DNA of 64,000 nucleotides from Blautia sp. XA-2221 (GCF_028767025.1 NZ_JAJQXX010000007.1:1-64000); one strand, 5' to 3'; counted from the first letter of the stretch, positions 52,974 through 63,149 are shown. The notes: generated by a model from the sequence alone, not told the origin. Program-made: numbers and translations.

Positions 52974-55900
52974 ATGGCAAGAAAGATGAAAACCATGGAT
53001 GGTAACCATGCAGCCGCTCATGCATCATATGCTTTTTCTGATGTAGCTGCTATTTACCCGATCACCCCTTCATCTGTTATGGCTGAGGCCACAGACGAGT
53101 GGGCAACCCAGGGAAGAAAGAACATCTTTGGGCAGGAAGTACAGGTTACTGAAATGCAGTCTGAGGCTGGTGCTGCAGGTGCAGTTCACGGATCTCTGGC
53201 AGCTGGTGCCCTTACAACTACTTACACAGCATCTCAGGGTCTTCTTCTGATGATCCCGAACCTTTACAAGATCGCAGGAGAACAGCTTCCGGGCGTTATC
53301 AACGTATCTGCCCGTGCACTTGCTTCTCATGCACTTTCCATTTTTGGAGACCATTCTGATGTTATGGCATGTCGTCAGACAGGATGCGCAATGCTTTGCG
53401 AGTCATCTGTTCAGGAGGTTATGGACCTTACACCGGTAGCTCATCTTGCAGCTATCAAAGGAAAAGTTCCGTTTATCAACTTCTTTGACGGATTCCGTAC
53501 ATCTCATGAGATCCAGAAGATCGAGACATGGGATTATGAAGACCTGAAAGATATGGCAGATATGGATGCAATCGCAGAGTTCCGTAAAAATGCGCTGAAC
53601 CCGAATCACCCGTGCCAGAGAGGTTCTGCTCAGAACCCGGATATCTTCTTCCAGGCAAGAGAGGCATGTAACCCGTACTACGATGCCCTTCCGGCAGTTG
53701 TACAGGAGTACATGGATAAAGTAAATGAAAAGATCGGAACAGACTACAAACTGTTCAACTACTACGGAGCTGAGGATGCAGAACATGTAATCGTTGCTAT
53801 GGGCTCTGTAAATGATACAATTGAGGAGACAATCGATTATCTTGCAGCAGCAGGTAAAAAAGTCGGCGTGATCAAAGTTCGTCTTTACAGACCATTCTGC
53901 GCACAGGCACTGATCGATGCAATCCCTGCATCTGTAAAACAGATCACAGTTCTTGACAGAACAAAAGAGCCGGGTGCTCTTGGCGAGCCGCTGTACCTTG
54001 ATGTTGTAGCAGCTCTCAAGGATTCCCAGTTCAAAGATACTCCGGTATTCTCCGGACGTTACGGACTTGGTTCCAAAGATACAACACCGGCTCAGATCGT
54101 TGCTGTATATGAGAACACTTCCAAAGAGAAATTTACAATCGGTATTGTGGATGATGTTACTAATCTGTCCCTGGAAACAGGCGCTCCGATCGTGACAACT
54201 CCGGAAGGAACCACAAACTGTAAATTCTGGGGTCTTGGCGCTGACGGTACTGTAGGTGCAAACAAGAACTCCATCAAGATCATTGGTGACAATACAGATA
54301 TGTACGCTCAGGCTTACTTTGACTATGATTCCAAGAAGTCCGGTGGTGTTACAATGTCTCACCTTCGTTTTGGTAAAAAACCAATCAAATCTACTTACCT
54401 GATCAAGAAAGCTGACTTTGTTGCCTGTCACAATCCTTCATATGTGAACAAATACAACATGGTTCAGGAACTGGTAGACGGTGGAACTTTCCTTCTGAAC
54501 TGCCCATGGGATATGGAAGGCCTTGAGAAACATCTTCCGGGACAGGTAAAAGCATTTATCGCCAACCATGACATTAAATTCTACACCATTGACGGTGTGA
54601 AGATCGGTATTGAAACCGGCATGGGACCGACACGTATCAATACAATCCTTCAGTCTGCATTCTTCAAACTTACAGGAATCATTCCTGAGGAGCAGGCAAT
54701 CGACCTTATGAAAGCAGCAGCTAAAGCTACTTACGGACGTAAGGGTGACGATATCGTTCAGAAAAACTGGGCTGCGATCGATGCAGGTGCTAAGCAGGTT
54801 GTTGAGATCCAGGTTCCGGAAAGTTGGAAAGATGCAGCTGATGAAGGCCTTCATATGACTCACGCTGAGAACGGAAGAGAAGATGTTGTTGATTTCGTAA
54901 ACAACATTCAGTCCAAAGTAAATGCACAGGAAGGTAATTCCCTGCCTGTATCTGCATTCAAGGATTATGTAGATGGTACTACACCGTCCGGTTCTTCCGC
55001 ATATGAGAAACGTGGTATCGCAGTGAACATTCCTGTATGGCAGCCGGAAAACTGTATCCAGTGTAACCGCTGTGCATATGTTTGTCCGCACGCTGTTATC
55101 CGTCCGGTAGCTCTTACAGAAGAAGAAGCTGCTAACGCACCGGAAGGCATGGCTACTCTGCCGATGACCGGTATGAAAGATTACAAATTCGCTATCACTG
55201 TTTCCGCTTATGACTGTACAGGCTGCGGTTCCTGTGCAAATGTCTGCCCAGGCAAGAAAGGTGCAAAAGCACTTGCTATGGAAAACATGGAAGCAAATGC
55301 AGGCGCTCAGAAATTCTTTGATTATGGCGTAGCACTTCCGGTTAAGGAAGATGTTGTTGCTAAATTCAAAGAGACAACTGTTAAGGGAAGCCAGTTCAAA
55401 CAGCCACTGCTTGAGTTCTCCGGAGCATGTGCAGGCTGTGGTGAAACACCTTACGCAAAACTGATCACCCAGCTTTTCGGTGACAGAATGTATATTGCAA
55501 ACGCTACAGGATGTTCCTCTATCTGGGGTAACTCCTCACCGTCCACACCTTACACTGTAAATGCAAAAGGACAGGGTCCGGCATGGTCTAACTCTCTGTT
55601 CGAGGACAATGCAGAGTTCGGTTATGGTATGCTTCTTGCTCAGAAAGCAATCCGTGACGGCCTGAAAGAAAAGGTTGAGGATCTTGTTGCAAACGGTGAA
55701 AATGAAGACGTTAAGACAGCAGGACAGGAATGGCTTGACACATTCTCCGTAGGTGCTACTAACGGAACAGCTACAGATAAACTGGTAGCGGCTCTGGAAG
55801 CATGCGGATGCGAAAAAGCTCAGGAAATCCTTGCTCAGAAAGACTTCCTTTCCAAGAAATCCCAGTGGATCTTCGGTGGTGACGGATGGGCTTACGATAT

Positions 55901-56513
55901 CGGATTCGGCGGTGTTGACCATGTTCTTGCAAGCGGACGTGACATCAACGTTATGGTATTCGATACAGAAGTTTACTCCAACACTGGCGGACAGTCCTCA
56001 AAATCCACACCGACAGGTGCGATCGCTCAGTTCGCTGCAGGCGGTAAAGAAGTGAAGAAGAAAGATATGGCTTCCATCGCTATGAGCTATGGCTATGTAT
56101 ATGTAGCACAGATCTCCATGGGCGCCGACTTCAACCAGACTGTAAAAGCAATCGCTGAGGCTGAGGCTTATCCGGGACCGTCTCTGATCATTGCATATGC
56201 TCCATGTATCAACCACGGTATCAAGAAGGGTATGTCAAAAGCTCAGACTGAGGAAGAGCTGGCAGTTAAGTGCGGATACTGGCATAACTTCCGCTTCAAT
56301 CCGGCAGCAGAGAACAAGTTTACTCTGGATTCCAAGGCTCCGAACATGGATGACTATCAGGAATTCCTTGACGGAGAGGTTCGTTACAATTCTCTGAAAC
56401 GTCAGAATCCTGAGAAAGCTGAAAGACTGTTTGCTAAGAATGAGGCTGAGGCTAAGGAAAGATATGATTATCTGAACAAACTCATCACTCTTTACGGAGC
56501 AGATGCTGAATAA
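52974..56513 (+). CDS. nifJ: Pyruvate:ferredoxin (flavodoxin) oxidoreductase
   Basis: A 1179-residue single-chain enzyme. It begins with the pyrimidine-binding domain (AHASYAFSDVAAIYPITPSS, then VTEMQSEAGAAGAVHG), then domain III, then two [4Fe-4S] clusters in CIQCNRCAYVCP near 694 and CTGCGSCANVCP near 748. CAGCGETPYAKL near 820 holds the proximal cluster ligands and GDGWAYDIGFGG near 969 the TPP/Mg site. It turns pyruvate and CoA into acetyl-CoA, CO2 and reduced ferredoxin, the main electron source for hydrogenase, Rnf and acetogenesis; it can run in reverse. AAGGAGGAAAAG precedes the ATG. Codon use looks highly biased, as expected for an abundant protein. Confidence 0.97.
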   Translation: MARKMKTMDGNHAAAHASYAFSDVAAIYPITPSSVMAEATDEWATQGRKNIFGQEVQVTEMQSEAGAAGAVHGSLAAGALTTTYTASQGLLLMIPNLYKIAGEQLPGVINVSARALASHALSIFGDHSDVMACRQTGCAMLCESSVQEVMDLTPVAHLAAIKGKVPFINFFDGFRTSHEIQKIETWDYEDLKDMADMDAIAEFRKNALNPNHPCQRGSAQNPDIFFQAREACNPYYDALPAVVQEYMDKVNEKIGTDYKLFNYYGAEDAEHVIVAMGSVNDTIEETIDYLAAAGKKVGVIKVRLYRPFCAQALIDAIPASVKQITVLDRTKEPGALGEPLYLDVVAALKDSQFKDTPVFSGRYGLGSKDTTPAQIVAVYENTSKEKFTIGIVDDVTNLSLETGAPIVTTPEGTTNCKFWGLGADGTVGANKNSIKIIGDNTDMYAQAYFDYDSKKSGGVTMSHLRFGKKPIKSTYLIKKADFVACHNPSYVNKYNMVQELVDGGTFLLNCPWDMEGLEKHLPGQVKAFIANHDIKFYTIDGVKIGIETGMGPTRINTILQSAFFKLTGIIPEEQAIDLMKAAAKATYGRKGDDIVQKNWAAIDAGAKQVVEIQVPESWKDAADEGLHMTHAENGREDVVDFVNNIQSKVNAQEGNSLPVSAFKDYVDGTTPSGSSAYEKRGIAVNIPVWQPENCIQCNRCAYVCPHAVIRPVALTEEEAANAPEGMATLPMTGMKDYKFAITVSAYDCTGCGSCANVCPGKKGAKALAMENMEANAGAQKFFDYGVALPVKEDVVAKFKETTVKGSQFKQPLLEFSGACAGCGETPYAKLITQLFGDRMYIANATGCSSIWGNSSPSTPYTVNAKGQGPAWSNSLFEDNAEFGYGMLLAQKAIRDGLKEKVEDLVANGENEDVKTAGQEWLDTFSVGATNGTATDKLVAALEACGCEKAQEILAQKDFLSKKSQWIFGGDGWAYDIGFGGVDHVLASGRDINVMVFDTEVYSNTGGQSSKSTPTGAIAQFAAGGKEVKKKDMASIAMSYGYVYVAQISMGADFNQTVKAIAEAEAYPGPSLIIAYAPCINHGIKKGMSKAQTEEELAVKCGYWHNFRFNPAAENKFTLDSKAPNMDDYQEFLDGEVRYNSLKRQNPEKAERLFAKNEAEAKERYDYLNKLITLYGADAE

Positions 56514-56526
56514 ATTCAGACTTTTG

Positions 56527-56556
56527 GCCGCGGTACAAAGGTACCGCGGCTTTTTT
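56527..56556 (+). terminator. nifJ terminator
   Basis: GCCGCGGTAC pairs perfectly with GTACCGCGGC across a 4-base loop, followed by six T. Confidence 0.9.
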
Positions 56557-56572
56557 AAAGGAAAGCTAATTT

Positions 56573-59353
56573 ATGAATATGAAAAAAAGATTTTCAACAG
56601 AAAAGAAAACAGATTACTATCTGATCTATACTCTGGCTTTTGGAATTATTGGACTGATTCTTTATTTGCAGTTTTATCTGAACGGGAAATCTCTGATCTG
56701 GAGCCATGACGGTGTGCCCCAGCATCTGAATTCCCTTGCTTATTATGGAGAATATCTGAGGAATATTCTTCATTCTGTTTTTGTGGAGCATAAACTTGAG
56801 ATTCCCATGTGGGATATGCATATCGGCTATGGGTCTGATATTCTGACAACGCTCCACTATTATGTGATCGGTGATCCTCTGACGCTTTTATCTGTATTTG
56901 TGTCGCCGGAAAAAACAGAATACCTGTATGCGTTTCTGATTTTTTTAAGGATTTATCTTGCGGGAATTGCATTCAGCAGATACTGTTTTTATCACAAAAA
57001 TTCAAAGCAGGCAGTTCTTATGGGCTCTCTGATCTATGTTTTTGCAGGATGGACGATCTATGCGGCTATGAAACATCCGTATTTTGCAAATCCGATGATC
57101 TATCTTCCTCTGATCTTACTGGGAATTGACAAGATCTACCGAAAAGAAAAGCCTTATGTATTTATCTGGGCTGTGGCACTTGCAGGAGTATCAAATTTTT
57201 ATTTCTTCTATATGCTGGGGATTTTTATGGTACTTTATGCGGCTTTTGATTATTTTGTGGTGTTTACAGATAAATCTGATCGGACCATTAAATGCATTGG
57301 AAAGTGGCTGTCAGTATTTGCAGGGTATTCTGTGATTGCTGTTCTTCTTGCAGGAGTGATCCTTTTGCCGGTCATTCTTCCTGTGTTCGGCACAGATCGC
57401 TTTCAGGCAGAAAATTACGTGCCACTTTTGTATGACAGAATTTACTATGAAAAATATTTAAGCTGTCTCATTGGAGAAAATATGATCCAGTGGGGTGTGG
57501 CTGGTTACACGGCGATTGCCATGACGGGAGTGTTTGTCCTGTTTGCAAAGAAAAAATCAAACACAGCGTTGAAGATAGGATTCCTTCTTCTGAATGTGTT
57601 TCTTCTGGTTCCTTTTGCCGGACATGTGCTTAATGGCTTTTCCTATGTGTCCAACCGGTGGATCTGGGCCTATGGGATGCTGATCGCCTATATTTTTGTA
57701 AAAATCTATCCTGAGCTTTTTCGACTGGATATCCGGGAAAAGCGACGGGTATTTGTAATGCTCCTTATTTACTGCGTGGCAGCGCTTTTTTCAGAGGCGG
57801 CCCGTACTCAGAGAAATATGTCAGCAATGCTTCTGCTGGTATTTTCCACTGCAGTGATTCTTTTGTACGGATCTATTTTCGTAAGAAAAAGAAATCTTTG
57901 CCTGATGATGAGCGGACTTCTTACAGCGGGAATATTTTTTAATATTTATTATCAGTATTCCATGGAAAAAGACTATCTTTCAGAGTTTGCGGACAGGGGA
58001 GAGGCAATGAAAACTCTGGAATCAGGCACAGATCTGGCAGTTCTGGACACAGAAGACACTTCCGTGTATCGCTATGACCAGCTGGATGCCCTTTCCTGCG
58101 AAAATTCAGCCATGCATATGGGAACAAACAGCACTTCCTATTATTTCAGTGTTGCAAGCGGAAGTATCGGAGAGTTTTTTGACGAAATGTATCTGAATAC
58201 GCCCTGGGAGCAGCATTATGAAAACCTGGATGGAAGAACCATTCTGGACAGACTGGCTTCAGTTAAATATTTTGTTGTAAAAAACAACAGATATCAGTAT
58301 ATGCCCTATGGATATTACTGGCTGGAGGGAAGCGCGGACAAAAACGGAAAAATATATGAGGCCTTTGGAAGTGAAGAGGCTCTTCCTCTGGGGTATACTT
58401 ACGATTCCTTTATACCCAGAGAGGAATATGAAAAAATGACAGTTACTGAAAAACAGCAGGTGCTCCTTCAGGGAATTGTGCTTGAAAACAGTTCTCTTCC
58501 TGAGACCACACCGGAATTTAACGATCAGGAAATCCCTTATGAGATCAGAAAAGGCAAGGGGTGTTCAGTGAAGGATGGAAAAATAAAGGTTACACAAGAG
58601 GGGGCAAAGCTGGAACTTCTGTTTAACGGTCTGGAAAACAGTGAAACCTATCTGATTGCAGAAGGGCTGGATTATGACGGACTTTCGCCAAAGGAGCGGG
58701 TCAGCGAAAAGAAATGGAATAAAATGACCCGGTACGAAAAAAATCAGCTTCTTCATGAGGACAGTCATTGGAGATACTGGAAAGAAAGTCAGAAGGCTTC
58801 TGTGACAGTAGGGGGACAGTTCCCTGAAAAAACCATACGCATTTTTACAGACAAATATAACGCCTACAGCGGAAAACATAATTTCCTGTGTAATACAGGA
58901 TACGGAAAGTCGGCAAAAAAATCCATTACCCTTACTTTTGAAAAGCCGGGTGTGTATACGTTTGATCAGCTGAAAATCGTATGTCAGCCTATGGAGCGTA
59001 TTACAAAACAGACAGAAAAGCTGGGGCAGGAGGTTTTGAAGGATATCCGTATGGAAACAAACAGGATCATTGGAACGATTTCACTTTCAGAACCGAAAGG
59101 ACTTCTGATTTCTGTTCCGTACAGTAAAGGTTTCCGGGCTTATGTAGACGGAAAAGAAACAGAGCTGAAAAAGGCCAATACCATGTATATGGCGCTGGAG
59201 CTTCCAGAGGGGGATCATGAGATCCTGATTGAATACAGGACGCCGTTTCTTGTGCCGGGCATCTGCTTGACTTTGGCGGGAGCCCTGTGTTACATTGGTC
59301 TGGTATTTGTAAGAATAAAAACAAAAAATAAAAAGAAGGTAGCAAAAGTATGA
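56573..59353 (+). CDS. YfhO family membrane glycosylation protein
   Basis: A 926-residue membrane protein. It has about twelve hydrophobic segments in residues 20-450, with SHDGVPQHLNSLAYYGEYLR near 43 as the acidic first outer loop of GT-C-type glycosyltransferases. A large outward domain (460-890) is followed by a final membrane segment. YfhO proteins work with CsbB/GtrB and GtrA-like partners to add sugars to lipoteichoic acid or other envelope polymers; both partners follow here. The start at 56573 follows AAAGGAAAGC. Its TGA overlaps the next ATG (ATGA). Confidence 0.87.
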   Translation: MNMKKRFSTEKKTDYYLIYTLAFGIIGLILYLQFYLNGKSLIWSHDGVPQHLNSLAYYGEYLRNILHSVFVEHKLEIPMWDMHIGYGSDILTTLHYYVIGDPLTLLSVFVSPEKTEYLYAFLIFLRIYLAGIAFSRYCFYHKNSKQAVLMGSLIYVFAGWTIYAAMKHPYFANPMIYLPLILLGIDKIYRKEKPYVFIWAVALAGVSNFYFFYMLGIFMVLYAAFDYFVVFTDKSDRTIKCIGKWLSVFAGYSVIAVLLAGVILLPVILPVFGTDRFQAENYVPLLYDRIYYEKYLSCLIGENMIQWGVAGYTAIAMTGVFVLFAKKKSNTALKIGFLLLNVFLLVPFAGHVLNGFSYVSNRWIWAYGMLIAYIFVKIYPELFRLDIREKRRVFVMLLIYCVAALFSEAARTQRNMSAMLLLVFSTAVILLYGSIFVRKRNLCLMMSGLLTAGIFFNIYYQYSMEKDYLSEFADRGEAMKTLESGTDLAVLDTEDTSVYRYDQLDALSCENSAMHMGTNSTSYYFSVASGSIGEFFDEMYLNTPWEQHYENLDGRTILDRLASVKYFVVKNNRYQYMPYGYYWLEGSADKNGKIYEAFGSEEALPLGYTYDSFIPREEYEKMTVTEKQQVLLQGIVLENSSLPETTPEFNDQEIPYEIRKGKGCSVKDGKIKVTQEGAKLELLFNGLENSETYLIAEGLDYDGLSPKERVSEKKWNKMTRYEKNQLLHEDSHWRYWKESQKASVTVGGQFPEKTIRIFTDKYNAYSGKHNFLCNTGYGKSAKKSITLTFEKPGVYTFDQLKIVCQPMERITKQTEKLGQEVLKDIRMETNRIIGTISLSEPKGLLISVPYSKGFRAYVDGKETELKKANTMYMALELPEGDHEILIEYRTPFLVPGICLTLAGALCYIGLVFVRIKTKNKKKVAKV

Positions 59354-60309
59354 GTGTTTTATCAGTTGTGCTTCCTGCATATAATGAAGAGCTTATGATC
59401 GAAAAAACCTGTTCCGTACTTCGGGAGGTTCTGACAAAGGCCGGAATTTCCTACGAACTGGTACTGGTCAACGACGGCTCTGCAGACCGTACCTGGGAAG
59501 AAATTGAAAAGGCCGGAAAAAAAGACCCCAATATTCTGGGGGTGGGATTTTCCAGAAACTTTGGAAAAGAGGCTGCGGTATTTGCCGGGCTTGCCCAGGC
59601 AAAAGGAGACGCCGTAGCAGTAATGGACTGTGATCTTCAGCATCCGCCGGAAACTCTGGTGGAAATGTATCGTTTGTGGGAACAGGGATATCAGGTGATC
59701 GAGGGAGTAAAGTCCAGCAGAGGAAAGGAAGGCTTTCTTCATAAAAAATGTGCGGGATTCTTTTATGGGATCATGTCAAAAGCTACGGGAGTTGACATGC
59801 AGAATGCGTCAGATTTTAAGCTGATGGACAGACGGGCGGTAGAGAGCATTCTATCCATGCCGGAAAGAAATATGTTTTTTAGGGCAACCTCTTCATGGGT
59901 CGGATTTAAAACAGCTTCTGTCAGCTTTGAAGTCCGGGAGAGGGAGGCAGGAGTATCAAAATGGTCTGCCTGGTCCCTGGTTAAATATGCTTTTACAAAC
60001 ATTGTTGCATTTACGACTGTACCTTTACAGTTTGTAACAGTGGGAGGTGGAATCTGTTTTCTGTTTTCGCTTGTCCTGGCTGTGTATTCTCTTGCCCAGT
60101 ATTTTACCGGACATGCAGTGGAAGGTTATACAACCATAGTGATCGTGCTGCTTCTGATAGGAAGCGCTATCATGCTCAGTCTTGGAATCATTGGATATTA
60201 TATTGCGAAGATCTACGAGGAAGTGAAGAGACGTCCAAGATATATTATTTCGCGGATTGTTCGGGGCAGTGAGGACGTATCTGAAAATGCCCGGCATGAC
60301 TCCGTGTAA
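59350..60309 (+). CDS. GtrB/CsbB-type polyprenyl-phosphate glycosyltransferase
   Basis: A 319-residue family 2 glycosyltransferase. It has VVLPAYNEELMIEKTC near residue 6, VNDGSADRTWEEIEKA near 38, MDCDLQHPPETL (DXD-type metal site) near 95, and two C-terminal membrane segments near 225-300. It transfers a sugar from a nucleotide donor to undecaprenyl phosphate on the inner face of the membrane. It lies between YfhO and GtrA, matching the three-component glycosylation systems of Firmicutes. Four-base ATGA overlap with the previous gene. Confidence 0.92.
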   Translation: MSVLSVVLPAYNEELMIEKTCSVLREVLTKAGISYELVLVNDGSADRTWEEIEKAGKKDPNILGVGFSRNFGKEAAVFAGLAQAKGDAVAVMDCDLQHPPETLVEMYRLWEQGYQVIEGVKSSRGKEGFLHKKCAGFFYGIMSKATGVDMQNASDFKLMDRRAVESILSMPERNMFFRATSSWVGFKTASVSFEVREREAGVSKWSAWSLVKYAFTNIVAFTTVPLQFVTVGGGICFLFSLVLAVYSLAQYFTGHAVEGYTTIVIVLLLIGSAIMLSLGIIGYYIAKIYEEVKRRPRYIISRIVRGSEDVSENARHDSV

Positions 60310-60353
60310 AGCTTCCGGTATGAGAAACATACAGTAAAAAGCAGGAGTGAAAA

Positions 60354-60800
60354 ATGGAAAAGATCAGAAAAATGATTACCCGGCTGTACGGGAATGATGT
60401 GATAAGATATGTGTTTTTTGGGGGCTGTACCACCCTGGTAAATCTTGTAAGTTTTTATGCTCTGAGAAAATGCGGAGTGCAGCTTACTGTTGCAAATGTC
60501 ATTTCTATTATTGCGGCGATTCTTTTTGCCTATGTGGTGAATTCGAAGTTTGTTTTTCAGGACAAATGTGAGACTTTGCTGGATCATGTCCGGCCTTTTA
60601 TGAAGTTTATCAGCGCCCGTCTTGTAACGATGGTCATAGAGGTGGGAGGCGTATGGCTTCTGGTGGAGATCCTGCATATGGATGATATGATGGGAAAATT
60701 TATCACGCAGTTTATTGTGTTGGCTCTCAACTACATATTCAGTAAATTTTTTGTTTTTACAACAGGAAAACAGAATACAGAAGGGAAGTCGGAAAAATGA
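60354..60800 (+). CDS. GtrA family flippase-like membrane protein
   Basis: A 148-residue protein with four membrane segments and the GtrA pattern: RYVFFGGCTTLVNLVSFYAL at residues 17-36, then FAYVVNSKFVFQD near 58, and ALNYIFSKFFVF near 124. GtrA/GtcA proteins are thought to flip undecaprenyl-phosphate sugars across the membrane for YfhO-type transferases. AGCAGGAGTG precedes the ATG. Its stop overlaps the cobT start (ATGA), which ties the glycosylation module to the cobalamin genes. Confidence 0.9.
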   Translation: MEKIRKMITRLYGNDVIRYVFFGGCTTLVNLVSFYALRKCGVQLTVANVISIIAAILFAYVVNSKFVFQDKCETLLDHVRPFMKFISARLVTMVIEVGGVWLLVEILHMDDMMGKFITQFIVLALNYIFSKFFVFTTGKQNTEGKSEK

Positions 60801-61849
60801 CGTTGGAAGAAGCGAAAAAACAGATTTGCGCTGTTGATCAGGAGGCGGTCTGTGCCGCGCAGAAAAGATGGGACAGTATAGCCAAACCTCTTCATTCACT
60901 TGGAAAAATGGAAAAGATCGTAATGCAGATCGCAGGCATTACCGGTTCCGCAGATATTCATCTGGATAAAAGGGCTCTGATTGTCATGTGTGCAGATAAC
61001 GGTGTGGTGGAAGAGGGCGTGACCCAGACCGGACAGGAAGTAACTGCCATTGTGGCAGAAAATTTTCTGAAGGGGGATACTTCTGCCTGTGTGATGTGCA
61101 GACAGTGCAGGACAGATGTGTTTCCTGTTGATGTGGGCATGGCTTCGGATACAAAGGTGCCTGCTGATCTGAAAGTTATGAAGGGAACCTGCAATATGGC
61201 AAAAGAGCCGGCCATGACTTATGAGGAAGCGGTACAGGGGATCGAGGCCGGTATTGAGATGGTAAGAAGGCTGAAAGACCAGGGATACCGCCTGATCGCC
61301 ACAGGAGAGATGGGAATTGGGAATACCACTACAAGCAGCGCTGTGGCATCAGTTCTTCTGGACAGATCTGTTGAGGAAATGACCGGTCGTGGCGCAGGGC
61401 TTTCCGGCGAGGGGCTGAAGAGAAAAATCGATGCGATTAAAAGAGCGGTAAAGCTCAATGAACCGGACCCTTCTGATCCTGTGGATGTGCTGGCAAAAGT
61501 AGGCGGTCTGGATATTGCCGGAATGGCAGGTGTGTTTATTGGAGGCGCTGCTTACCGGATCCCGGTTGTGATCGACGGCTTTATTTCCTGTGTGGCTGCC
61601 CTTGTGGCGCAAAGAATCTGCCCTCTCACCGGAGATTATATGATCGCTTCCCATGTATCCAGAGAGCCTGCGGCTGCCATGATCCTGGAAGCTCTTGGCA
61701 AAGAAGCCGTGATCCATGGGGAAATGTGTCTGGGAGAGGGAAGCGGAGCAGTGGCTCTTTTCCCGTTTATTGATATGGGGCTTGCAGTTTATGAATCTAT
61801 GAGTACCTTTGAGGAAATTAAAGTAGATCAGTATGAGGAGCTGGTATAA
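60797..61849 (+). CDS. cobT: Nicotinate-nucleotide:dimethylbenzimidazole phosphoribosyltransferase
   Basis: A 350-residue CobT. It has RWDSIAKPLHSLGKMEKIVM near residue 16, VMCADNGVVEEGVTQTGQEV near 60, GEMGIGNTTTSSAVASVLL near 170, DVLAKVGGLDIAGMAGVF near 231, and a late GEGSGAVALFPFIDM with the catalytic Glu. It makes alpha-ribazole phosphate, the lower ligand of cobalamin; CobT enzymes can accept other bases. Neighbours CobU and CobS complete the nucleotide loop. The ATG overlaps the gtrA stop; cobU begins immediately after its TAA. Confidence 0.95.
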   Translation: MTLEEAKKQICAVDQEAVCAAQKRWDSIAKPLHSLGKMEKIVMQIAGITGSADIHLDKRALIVMCADNGVVEEGVTQTGQEVTAIVAENFLKGDTSACVMCRQCRTDVFPVDVGMASDTKVPADLKVMKGTCNMAKEPAMTYEEAVQGIEAGIEMVRRLKDQGYRLIATGEMGIGNTTTSSAVASVLLDRSVEEMTGRGAGLSGEGLKRKIDAIKRAVKLNEPDPSDPVDVLAKVGGLDIAGMAGVFIGGAAYRIPVVIDGFISCVAALVAQRICPLTGDYMIASHVSREPAAAMILEALGKEAVIHGEMCLGEGSGAVALFPFIDMGLAVYESMSTFEEIKVDQYEELV

Positions 61850-62401
61850 ATGATGATTCTGGTAACAGGTGGAAGCGGAAGCGGCAAATCTGCTTTTGCC
61901 GAGGACTGCGTGATTGCCTGCGGAGAAATACCGAGAGTTTATATTGCCACCATGTATCCTTTTGATGAGGAGAGCAGGAAACGGGTGAAAAGACACCGGG
62001 ATATGCGCTCTGGAAAAGGTTTTGACACAGTGGAATGTTATACAGGACTTTCTCGGGTCAGACTCCCGCAAGGCTGCACGGTGCTTCTGGAATGTATGTC
62101 CAATCTTGTAGCAAATGAGATTTTCCGAGAAGATGGCGCTCATGAAAATACAGAGGCGGAAATTCTGAAGGGAATCCGAAATCTGAAATCACAGGCAGAA
62201 AATCTTGTTGTTGTAACAAATGAGATTTTTTCTGAGGCCGCTTCTTATGAGGGGGAAACAGAAGACTACCAGAGGGTACTTGGAAATATCAATCAGTGTC
62301 TGGGAAAAATGGCAGATTCGGTTGTGGAGGTTGTCTATGGAATTCCCGTATATCATAAAAAAGGAGGGGACCTTCATGAAAAGTCTGTGGAACAGTTTTA
62401 A
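61850..62401 (+). CDS. cobU: Adenosylcobinamide kinase / adenosylcobinamide-phosphate guanylyltransferase
   Basis: A 183-residue CobU with P-loop LVTGGSGSGKSAFAE at residues 4-18, YIATMYPFDEESRKRVKRHR near 37 (catalytic His region), VLLECMSNLVANE near 80, and VVTNEIFSEAASYEGETEDY near 122. It activates cobinamide to the GDP form that CobS joins to alpha-ribazole. Starts directly after the cobT stop and overlaps cobS by 26 bases. Confidence 0.9.
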   Translation: MMILVTGGSGSGKSAFAEDCVIACGEIPRVYIATMYPFDEESRKRVKRHRDMRSGKGFDTVECYTGLSRVRLPQGCTVLLECMSNLVANEIFREDGAHENTEAEILKGIRNLKSQAENLVVVTNEIFSEAASYEGETEDYQRVLGNINQCLGKMADSVVEVVYGIPVYHKKGGDLHEKSVEQF

Positions 62402-63149
62402 GATCGCATTTGCCATGTTTTCAAAAATCCCGGTGCCTCAGGCAGAGTGGACAAAGGAAAATATGAAGTATATGTTCTGCTTTTTTCCTTTTATCGGTAC
62501 GGTCATCGGGCTGGTTTCCCTGGCTGCGGCATGGCTTGCCGGCTATCTGGGATTTAATGTGACTTTTCTTTCTGTGGCGTTGACAGTGCTTCCTATGCTG
62601 ATCACAGGAGGGATTCATGTGGATGGACTTCTGGATACTGCGGATGCTTTGAGTTCCTGGCAGGAGAGAAAAAGACGACTGGAAATCCTGAAAGATTCCA
62701 ATGCAGGTGCGTTTGCGGTGATTACGGCAGGCGTTTATTTCCTCTGCTGGTTCGGATCCTATAGTGAAATCTGTTTTGACAGACAGGCGATGGTGGTCGT
62801 TGCTTTTGGGTTTATGGTATCCAGATGCCTTTCCGGACTGGGTGTGATCACGCTTCCAAAGGCCAGAGAGGATGGAACTGTGGCAGAGTTCTCAAAAAAA
62901 TCGGAAGACATTCCGGTACGAAACACCCTGATCTGTTATCTGATCATTCTTGCGGCGCTTATGATCTGGACAGAACCGGTTATGGGAACAGCGGCTTTTC
63001 TGGCGGCAGCAGGAGTTTTTGTATATTACAGGCATATGGCGATGAAATACTTCGGCGGAACCACAGGGGATCTTTCCGGATGGTTCCTCTGTCTCTGCGA
63101 ACTGGCAATGGCGTTGGTGACAGCAGTGCTGCGTGTGATACTTGTATAG
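62376..63149 (+). CDS. cobS: Cobalamin synthase (adenosylcobinamide-GDP ribazoletransferase)
   Basis: A 257-residue polytopic membrane enzyme. It has KIAFAMFSKIPVPQAEW near residue 10, ITGGIHVDGLLDTADALSSW near 77 (acidic metal-binding site), and LKDSNAGAFAVITAGVYFL near 104. It joins GDP-cobinamide and alpha-ribazole to make cobalamin at the membrane. AAAAAGGAGGGGACC precedes the ATG at 62376; a longer frame to 62220 lies inside cobU and is rejected. Confidence 0.94.
   Translation: MKSLWNSFKIAFAMFSKIPVPQAEWTKENMKYMFCFFPFIGTVIGLVSLAAAWLAGYLGFNVTFLSVALTVLPMLITGGIHVDGLLDTADALSSWQERKRRLEILKDSNAGAFAVITAGVYFLCWFGSYSEICFDRQAMVVVAFGFMVSRCLSGLGVITLPKAREDGTVAEFSKKSEDIPVRNTLICYLIILAALMIWTEPVMGTAAFLAAAGVFVYYRHMAMKYFGGTTGDLSGWFLCLCELAMALVTAVLRVILV

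Noticed and set aside
53403-54431. 342-codon open frame antisense to pyruvate:ferredoxin oxidoreductase
   Set aside because: Cys/Ser-rich shadow of a strongly codon-biased gene; no motif and no ribosome binding site.
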